Shown: one piece after another, positions 6,573 to 10,831 of the stretch
How positions within the stretch are numbered: position 1 is the stretch's first letter
How the letters are laid out: the number at the start of each line of letters is the position of its first letter
From: Actinomycetes bacterium
Lineage (GTDB): Bacteria > Actinomycetota > Acidimicrobiia > Acidimicrobiales > UBA8190
Reading direction: 5' to 3'
Assembly: GCA_021798135.1 (NCBI GenBank)
Contig: JAJZYI010000099.1
Span: 1-10,831 of the forward strand
DNA length: 10,831 nucleotides
Notes under the pieces: generated by a model
Told to the model about the DNA's origin: nothing
The model's input: only the letters and a program-made list of their open reading frames with translations
The model's database searches: none
Made by a program: the position numbers and the translations under genes

Positions 6573-7385
6573 TCAACCGCACAGCACCGCCGACACCAGC
6601 GCGCCGAGGTCCGGCTGGTCGAGGTCCACCTCGCCGGGCACGGCCGCGCCGGGCGCCACGACCCCGCTGCGCACCAGCGCGTAGGGCACCCCGAGGGCCC
6701 GGGCGAGACGGCCGTCGGTCGCCGGGCGGTCCCCGACCACCACGGTCACGTCCTGAGCCCGCGACCGCACGAGGTCCACCATGGGCCGGTGCGGCTTCCC
6801 CGCGAGCTCCGGCTCGGTCTCGGCCGCCGTGGCGACGGCCGCGACCAGCGCGCCCGATCCGGGCAGCAGCCCGGCCGGCGTCGGGTGGGTCGGATCCTCG
6901 TTGGTCCCGATGAGCCGGGCGCCGCGGCGCACCGCCGTGGCCGCCGCGGCGAGCACCTCGTAGTCGAAGTCGTGGGTGAGCCCGACCACGACGGCGTCGG
7001 CATCCGCAGCGCCCGCAGCACCGGCATGCACCACGCTGGTGCCACGGGCCTGGAGCGCCTCGTCGACACCGGGACCGCCCACCGCCAGGACCGTCTGCGC
7101 CGCGTCGACGAGCGACGCCGCCGCGTGCGCCGAGGTCACCAGGTCCTCGGCACCGGCCTCGATCCCGGCGCGGGCGAGGCGCTGCACGAGCTGGGCCACG
7201 GTCGGCTCGGCGTTGTTGGTGACGAACAGCACGCGCACCCCCCGCTCCCGCAGCCGCTCGACGGCCGCGCCGACGCCGTCGATCGGCTCGCCCGCGAGCC
7301 AGATCACGCCGTCGAGGTCGATGACCCATGTCCCCGTGCCGACCGCGCGCCGCAGCCGCCCGGAACCTTCCGCTGCCGAAGCCAT
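6573..7385 (-). CDS. HAD-IIA family sugar-phosphate/phosphoglycolate-type phosphatase
   Basis: A 270-residue cytoplasmic phosphatase of the haloacid dehalogenase superfamily, subfamily IIA (NagD/PGP-like). Motif I is VIDLDGVIW with nucleophile D23 and acid/base D25; motif II is VTNN (55-58); the motif III lysine is K197 in GKPHRP; motif IV is GDRPATD (218-224) with D219 and D224. The cap region carries TNEDPTHPTPAGLLPGSGAL (161-180), typical of this subfamily. M. tuberculosis has a homologue (Rv1692, reported as a glycerol-3-phosphate phosphatase) at the same place upstream of tlyA, so a similar substrate is plausible but not shown. The ATG at 7385 is chosen because the frame upstream of it only translates the repeat array. 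No clear ribosome site precedes it. Confidence 0.92.
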   Translation of the reverse strand: MASAAEGSGRLRRAVGTGTWVIDLDGVIWLAGEPIDGVGAAVERLRERGVRVLFVTNNAEPTVAQLVQRLARAGIEAGAEDLVTSAHAAASLVDAAQTVLAVGGPGVDEALQARGTSVVHAGAAGAADADAVVVGLTHDFDYEVLAAAATAVRRGARLIGTNEDPTHPTPAGLLPGSGALVAAVATAAETEPELAGKPHRPMVDLVRSRAQDVTVVVGDRPATDGRLARALGVPYALVRSGVVAPGAAVPGEVDLDQPDLGALVSAVLCG

Positions 7386-7426
7386 GCGCTCATGTTGGCA
7401 GACCTGCGCCCGCCCACCGGGAGCAC

Positions 7427-7464
7427 GCCCACTGGCGTCGGCGCGCTGCCCGGGAGGCAACGCC
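7427..7464 (+). repeat. 38-bp direct repeat, copy A
   Basis: The copy begins GCCCACTGGCGTCGGCGCGC and ends GCAACGCC. It matches copy B (7514-7551) at 37 of 38 positions, with a single C/G difference at 7458, and its start lies 87 bases before that of copy B. The last 13 bases are a degenerate first unit of the tandem array that follows. Confidence 0.9.
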
Positions 7465-7503
7465 AGGAGGGAACGCCAGGAGGGAACGCCAGGAGGGAAC
7501 GCC
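7452..7503 (+). repeat. Tandem 13-bp repeat array (AGGAGGGAACGCC)
   Basis: Three perfect copies of AGGAGGGAACGCC stand head to tail at 7465-7477, 7478-7490 and 7491-7503, preceded by a two-mismatch unit at 7452-7464 that is the end of 38-bp copy A. A further one-mismatch unit ends copy B (7539-7551). A 13-base period does not keep reading frame, which argues against coding. Each unit contains AGGAGG, a perfect ribosome-binding sequence in the plus direction, but no start codon follows at a useful distance. Slippage is the simplest origin. Confidence 0.92.
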
Positions 7504-7513
7504 GGAACTCCAA

Positions 7514-7551
7514 GCCCACTGGCGTCGGCGCGCTGCCCGGGAGGGAACGCC
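7514..7551 (+). repeat. 38-bp direct repeat, copy B
   Basis: Second copy of the 38-bp unit, beginning GCCCACTGGCGTCGGCGCGC and ending GGAACGCC. Its end resembles the intact tandem 13-mer better than copy A does. The pair flanks the 13-mer array, with a short unique stretch (7504-7513) just before this copy. Confidence 0.9.
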
Positions 7552-7666
7552 CCCCGGGGCCGGCCCGGCAGCGACCGGCACCTGCCCCTCGGCACGACGG
7601 TGCCGGCGCCGGCTCAAGCAGGGGGCCCGGCGCGCCGACAACTCTGCCGGGCACCAAGCGCGATCT

Positions 7667-7694
7667 CGGGGTGCACGCGAGCCTGTGCACCCCG
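7667..7694. promoter_or_regulatory. 10-bp perfect inverted repeat, possible operator or hairpin
   Basis: CGGGGTGCAC and GTGCACCCCG form a perfect 10-bp inverted repeat with an 8-base spacer (7677-7684), ending 66 bases before the ATG of the Cys-rich gene. The spacing would fit a dimeric regulator binding site, or an RNA hairpin in the leader of that gene if transcription begins upstream. A perfect 10-bp match is less likely to be chance than the other GC stems in the window, but no specific regulator motif is recognised. Confidence 0.45.
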
Positions 7695-7760
7695 TACCGC
7701 AGGCACCGGACCTCCGGCCCTCGGGCCGCAGCCGGGGCCACGACGCCTGGGGGTGGGCAG

Positions 7761-7979
7761 ATGGTCGATGGATCGGACAGCGTCGACGCCGTGGGCGCCG
7801 TGTCGTGCACGAACTACCGCAGGGCGTCCCGGGTGTACCTGCCGGGCCGGGTCTGCTCCGAGCCGGGGTGCGAGACGGTCCTGTCGATCTACAACCCCGA
7901 GGACCGCTGCTCCCGCCACGCCATCGTCGCCGGCAGCACCCGCCGGCGCCGCAACCGCTCGCTCCCCAAGGCCTCCTGA
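7761..7979 (+). CDS. Small Cys-rich putative zinc-binding protein, unknown function
   Basis: A 72-residue protein and the only plus-strand gene. Its core, VYLPGRVCSEPGCETVLSIY followed by NPEDRCSRH, carries C32-x4-C37-x12-C50-x2-H53, a pattern that fits a one-metal zinc knuckle; C16 is a further cysteine. The C-terminus is basic (RRRRNR, 61-66), which would suit nucleic-acid contact. Similar short 'CxxPGCxTxLSIYNPxxxCxxH' proteins occur in actinobacteria as hypothetical proteins, from memory; I know no assigned role. The ATG at 7761 follows a G-rich stretch (GGGGGTGGG, 7749-7757) that may act as a ribosome site; an in-frame GTG at 7791 is an alternative that would keep all four cysteines. It faces away from the HAD gene and converges on the gene ending at 8031. 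Confidence 0.7.
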   Translation: MVDGSDSVDAVGAVSCTNYRRASRVYLPGRVCSEPGCETVLSIYNPEDRCSRHAIVAGSTRRRRNRSLPKAS

Positions 7980-8030
7980 GCCCCGGCGCCGGGCACGTCG
8001 CGCCGGCCGAGGGCGGGCCCGAGGCGGCGG

Positions 8031-8519
8031 TCAGCCGGGGTGGTGGACGATCGCCCGCCAGCCGCCGGCCAGCTCCACGGTGGAGAGCAGGCGCGCCGCA
8101 CCCATGAGCCAGGCCACGACGTCCTCGGGCGAGGTGGCCTCGGGCAGCTCGACCACCAGGCCGCGCCGGGGATTGTCCTGCCGCCAGCGCCAGCCGGCGG
8201 GCAGGGGGCACCCCCCTTCGGCGAGCGTCGCGAGCACGCGGCCGCCGAGCCCGTGCTGCACGCCGATCTGGTCCGGCGCGGCCCCCCGACGGCCCGCACC
8301 GCCGGGTACCCACGTGCACACCGGCACGGGCGGGCCGGGGGTGCCGAGGAGGATGGCCAGCCCGCGTGGCGGCGGCGGCACGTCCTCGTCGCGCACGGCC
8401 GGCTGGAGGTTCACCCAGCCGTCGTGCGCGGCGGCCAGCTCCCGCATTCGCTGGAGCAGGGGCTCCAGGTCGTCCGGAGGGACCTGGATCTCCTCCACGT
8501 GACGCCGGCGCGCGCTCAC
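8031..8519 (-). CDS. Conserved-looking hypothetical protein, 162 residues
   Basis: I do not recognise this family. The protein has no signal peptide or membrane segment. It opens with a helix-like stretch (EEIQVPPDDLEPLLQRMREL, 9-28), then DGWVNLQPAVRDEDVPPPP (33-51), a Gly/Pro-rich middle with PVPVCTWVPG (65-74), and an ordered-looking end (GLVVELPEATSPEDVVAWLM, 120-139). Its mixed composition, strong GC bias at third positions and tight position 11 bases after the nitroreductase stop support a real gene. The GTG start at 8519 is preceded by GAGGT about 4 bases upstream, a fair ribosome site; a later GTG at 8498 lacks one. It is probably co-transcribed with the nitroreductase. Confidence 0.72.
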   Translation of the reverse strand: MSARRRHVEEIQVPPDDLEPLLQRMRELAAAHDGWVNLQPAVRDEDVPPPPRGLAILLGTPGPPVPVCTWVPGGAGRRGAAPDQIGVQHGLGGRVLATLAEGGCPLPAGWRWRQDNPRRGLVVELPEATSPEDVVAWLMGAARLLSTVELAGGWRAIVHHPG

Positions 8520-8530
8520 CGGACCTCGGC

Positions 8531-9247
8531 TCAGCGCGCTCGGGCCACCCGCGCCGGCGGCGCGGCCAGGGGCCGCCCGTCGCACGCGTCGACGGTGGCG
8601 AACTGCTCGACGGGCGCTCGCCGGAGCCGCTGGGGGGCCGACGCGGGCCGACCGAGCGCCACCACCGCCGCCACGTTCAGCTCGGGCGGTGCGTGGAGGA
8701 GCCGGCGGACCTCGGCCTCGCGTCGGACCACCATGGTGGTGAGCACGCCCCGCAGGCCCTCCTCCCTGGCGGCCAGGAGGATGCTCCACACGAACGGGTA
8801 GACCGAGGCGCCGCCCACCATCGTGTACCCCGGGACGTCCCGGTCGACGGCGGCGAGCTGCCGGAGGTCGGCGAACACGACGAGCAGCACGGGCGCCTCG
8901 TCGAGGTGCTCGGCGAAGGCGCCGGGCCCGTCGGCGGCGGTGGCGGCGAGCTTCGGCGCGTTCGCCGCCGCGCGCGCCTCGGCGTCGCGGTCGGTCACCG
9001 GCGCCCACGGCGTCAGGCCCGCGCCGGCGATGGCCAGGTACTCGTACCAGCCCGGCAGGTACAGCTCCCGCAGCGACCGCCGGACCGCGCCGTCCTTCAC
9101 GAGGACGACCCGCCAGGGCTGTCGGTTGCCACCGTTGGGTGCGAACCGGGCCGTGTCGAGCACCCGCGCGACCACGGCGTCGTCGACCTCCTCGGCCCGG
9201 AACTCCCGCACCGAGCCCGTCGTGCGCAACGCTTCCGCCAGTTCCAT
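8531..9247 (-). CDS. Nitroreductase family FMN-dependent oxidoreductase
   Basis: A 238-residue member of the nitroreductase fold, which binds FMN at a dimer interface and reduces nitro compounds, quinones or similar acceptors with NAD(P)H. Visible marks are the N-terminal phosphate-binding arginine region GSVREF (11-16), RFAPNGGNRQPWR (34-46) that contacts the flavin, the helical core GGASVYPFVWSILLAAREEG (145-164) followed by LRGVLTTM (165-172), and the closing VVALGRPA (195-202). The ATG at 9247 is 5 bases after the stop of the membrane protein upstream and lacks a clear ribosome site, so coupled translation is likely. The physiological substrate cannot be told from the sequence. Confidence 0.9.
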   Translation of the reverse strand: MELAEALRTTGSVREFRAEEVDDAVVARVLDTARFAPNGGNRQPWRVVLVKDGAVRRSLRELYLPGWYEYLAIAGAGLTPWAPVTDRDAEARAAANAPKLAATAADGPGAFAEHLDEAPVLLVVFADLRQLAAVDRDVPGYTMVGGASVYPFVWSILLAAREEGLRGVLTTMVVRREAEVRRLLHAPPELNVAAVVALGRPASAPQRLRRAPVEQFATVDACDGRPLAAPPARVARAR

Positions 9248-9252
9248 CGGCG

Positions 9253-10764
9253 TCACGGTAGCGGCTGCCCGCGCCCGGCGCCCGACGGGACCGGGGCCCG
9301 GCGCCTGCCGGCGCTGCGGGCCCGGGCCCAGCGCGTCACGGTAACCGCGGTGACCATCGCTGCGACGAGGGGCAGGGGTCCGAGCTCCATGCGGAACCGG
9401 TTGTTCTCGCCCAGCTCCACCAGGGAGGTGAGCACGAAGGCGTACGACACCGTCACCCAGGCGAAGGCGAGCCCTGCCGACCCGGCCCGGTCCCGTCGCC
9501 GGCCGCGCCAGGCGACGACCGGGGCGGCGGCGACGGCGAGGAGCGTGACGAGCACCGCCGACCACGAGATCTGCGCCGGCGACGGGCCGCGGTGGGTCTC
9601 GACGGTGTGGAGCCCCGCCTTCGGGTCCGGGGTGGCCTGCCAGCCGACCAGCTCGTCCCAGACCCTGGCGTAGCCGCTCACGGGAGCCCGGAGCGATGCC
9701 ACGAAGGGGTAGTCGTCCCCCGGCACGCACCACAGCGCTGCCGCCCGGCCCACGTCGGCCAGGTAGCGGCCCGGCTCGGCCCGCACGAACCGGAGGTCCT
9801 GCGCCAGGTACCTCGACGACACCGACACGTAGGCGAGGTTGTCGAAGTTGCTCGCCCCGGCGGCTGCGTGCCGACGGTCGAGGGCCGCCACGCCCGTCGG
9901 GGCCGGTGGAGGCACGTACCGCGGCACGTACGCCGCCACCGGCGAGAACGGCGGGACCGTCGCCAGCGGCGACAGCACCCGGCGTGCCACCAGCGCGTCG
10001 ACCACGCCCGGGGGTTGCGCGGCGAGGGTGATCCTGGCGAGGTTCATGCCGAGCCAGCTGCTCGTGGTGGCCGTGCCGAAGAGCACGGCGTCCTTCACGT
10101 ACCAGGTGCCGACCAGGGCGAGCGGCACCACGGCGGCGCGCAGGAGGCTGCGCCAGCGGTGGCGGAGGACGGCCAGCACGGGGGCCGAGGCGGCGATCCA
10201 CCACACCCACTGGTAGCTGCTGTTCAGCAGCACGACGGCGCCGCCCGCGGCGAAGAACGCCGCCGCCCACCCGGTCCGCTCGGTGCGCACCAGCCGGGTG
10301 CCGCAGAAGAGGGCCACCGCCAGCAGCGCCGCCGTCGGCTCGGCGTAGAACAGCCAGCGCTCGTACACCGCCACGTCCGGGCTCGCCACCAGGACCAGCC
10401 CGGTGGTCAGGGCGAGGCCGCGGGGCACTCGCAGGTCCACCATCGCGCCGTACGCGCACAGGACGCCCGCCAGCCCGAGCAGGGCCATGGCGCCGGCCGC
10501 GACCGGCACCTGCGCCCCCGTCGGCAGGCGAAGCAGCAGGCCCACGGCGGCGTTGTAGAGCGGGGGCTGGCTCGCCAGGTGCCACAGGCTGGTGGCGAGC
10601 TGGTGGCGCAGCAGGTCCGGCGGGAGCAGCTGCCACTGGACGTCCAGGACCGACCGCGGGCGCAGGCCCACCGCGTCGAACCCCATCCCGGCCGCCCACA
10701 GCGCCAGGCGCGACACGACGAAGGCGCCGGCCAGGGCGGCGACGGCGACACCGTGGCGGCGCAC
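9253..10764 (-). CDS. Multi-spanning membrane protein, GT-C glycosyltransferase-like
   Basis: At least 503 residues with about nine or ten hydrophobic segments (for example 6-26, 84-108, 145-157, 185-201, 207-222, 400-420, 430-450, 460-478) and a large hydrophilic loop at about 230-400. The N-terminal loop with SQPPLYN (65-71) after a first span, and ENNRFRMELGPL (453-464) near the end, are the kind of motifs seen in GT-C/ArnT/PMT-type lipid-linked sugar transferases; a clear catalytic Asp pair is not evident, so the enzymatic role is tentative. The GTG at 10764 is the earliest start I can place, but the frame stays open, with coding-like codons, to the window edge at 10831. The true start may therefore be outside. 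The 3' end is followed 5 bases later by the nitroreductase. Confidence 0.72.
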   Translation of the reverse strand: MRRHGVAVAALAGAFVVSRLALWAAGMGFDAVGLRPRSVLDVQWQLLPPDLLRHQLATSLWHLASQPPLYNAAVGLLLRLPTGAQVPVAAGAMALLGLAGVLCAYGAMVDLRVPRGLALTTGLVLVASPDVAVYERWLFYAEPTAALLAVALFCGTRLVRTERTGWAAAFFAAGGAVVLLNSSYQWVWWIAASAPVLAVLRHRWRSLLRAAVVPLALVGTWYVKDAVLFGTATTSSWLGMNLARITLAAQPPGVVDALVARRVLSPLATVPPFSPVAAYVPRYVPPPAPTGVAALDRRHAAAGASNFDNLAYVSVSSRYLAQDLRFVRAEPGRYLADVGRAAALWCVPGDDYPFVASLRAPVSGYARVWDELVGWQATPDPKAGLHTVETHRGPSPAQISWSAVLVTLLAVAAAPVVAWRGRRRDRAGSAGLAFAWVTVSYAFVLTSLVELGENNRFRMELGPLPLVAAMVTAVTVTRWARARSAGRRRAPVPSGAGRGQPLP

Positions 10765-10831
10765 CCACCGGTCGGCCGGGCGACCCGGAAACGCGGCGAG
10801 CGCGTCGGCGCCCGCGGCGGCCCGACCGGCA

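Larger units (their letters stand above)
7386..7760. other. Repeat-rich intergenic region between divergent genes
   Basis: This 375-base stretch lies between the divergently read HAD gene and the small Cys-rich gene and is the longest gene-free part of the window. It holds two 38-base direct repeats, a tandem 13-mer array, a 10-bp inverted repeat (7667-7694) and a small hairpin (GGCAC-GACG-GTGCC, 7591-7604). Promoters for both flanking genes should lie here, but I cannot pick out a convincing -35/-10 pair for either. Open frames cross it on both strands but have Pro/Gly/Arg composition expected of random GC-rich DNA, and they translate the repeats. Confidence 0.7.

Noticed and set aside
5842..7329. 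N-terminal extension of the tlyA frame through the phasin-like and HAD genes.
   Set aside because: It is an out-of-frame shadow; the Gly/Glu-rich repeats in it are the shifted reading of the Lys/Ala repeat.
7427..7551. Short-period direct repeats considered as a CRISPR array.
   Set aside because: There are only two 38-bp copies, the interval between them is itself tandem repeats rather than unique spacers, and no cas gene is present.
6144..7760. The Cys-rich gene's frame extends far upstream on the plus strand, crossing the repeat array.
   Set aside because: The upstream part is antisense to the phasin-like and HAD genes and has low-information Pro/Gly/Arg composition. The 13-base repeat period is unlike a coding repeat.
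7980..8030. GC-rich palindrome CCCGGCGCCGGG in the 51-base gap between the convergent genes, as a bidirectional terminator.
   Set aside because: It has no loop and no T-run on either side; alternative stems are only 5 bp long.
1..10831. Search for tRNA, rRNA, transposase, integrase, toxin-antitoxin or phage genes.
   Set aside because: None was recognised on either strand; the gene content is chromosomal housekeeping.

Overview
The window reads as ordinary chromosome from a very GC-rich actinobacterium. By eye, GC is roughly three quarters, third codon positions are almost all G or C, GTG starts are frequent, and genes are packed with 4-base overlaps or gaps of a few bases. The gene order is the best taxonomic clue. 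HAD phosphatase, tlyA, NAD kinase, recN, pyrG and a Nudix hydrolase run in the same order as Mycobacterium tuberculosis Rv1692-Rv1700. The proteins do not look mycobacterial; a deep-branching lineage such as Acidimicrobiia is a guess, not something the sequence proves.

All genes but one are on the minus strand, so the main cluster is read from about 7385 down to 19. A HAD-IIA phosphatase (6573-7385) comes first. An 87-base gap follows, holding a possible hairpin terminator and a well-formed leaderless-type promoter. Next is a phasin-like protein with a Lys/Ala-rich histone-H1-like tail (5847-6485), then tlyA (4951-5841), nadK (4117-4947) and recN (2519-4111), spaced only 3-5 bases apart and probably co-translated. 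A 128-base gap with a GC hairpin separates recN from pyrG (720-2390). pyrG overlaps by four bases (GTGA) an ADP-ribose pyrophosphatase-type Nudix gene (19-723), which carries a C-terminal tail of four decapeptide repeats. The two genes that lie between recN and pyrG in mycobacteria (Rv1697, Rv1698) are absent.

Upstream of the HAD gene is a 375-base non-coding stretch (7386-7760). It holds two 38-base direct repeats, a tandem 13-mer array between them, and a 10-bp perfect inverted repeat. This stretch leads into the only plus-strand gene, a 72-residue Cys-rich protein (7761-7979). Convergent to it is a second minus-strand operon: a multi-membrane-span GT-C-like protein (9253 to at least 10764, perhaps beyond the window), an FMN nitroreductase (8531-9247) and a 162-residue protein of unknown function (8031-8519).

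Functionally the main cluster is housekeeping: NADP supply, DNA repair, rRNA methylation, CTP synthesis and nucleotide-sugar clean-up. I see no CRISPR array, transposase, integrase, tRNA or rRNA. I found no convincing new multi-gene system. The points most worth a second look are the phasin-like gene placed in a conserved housekeeping cluster with its own promoter, the repeat array at 7427-7551, and the small Cys-rich gene beside it.
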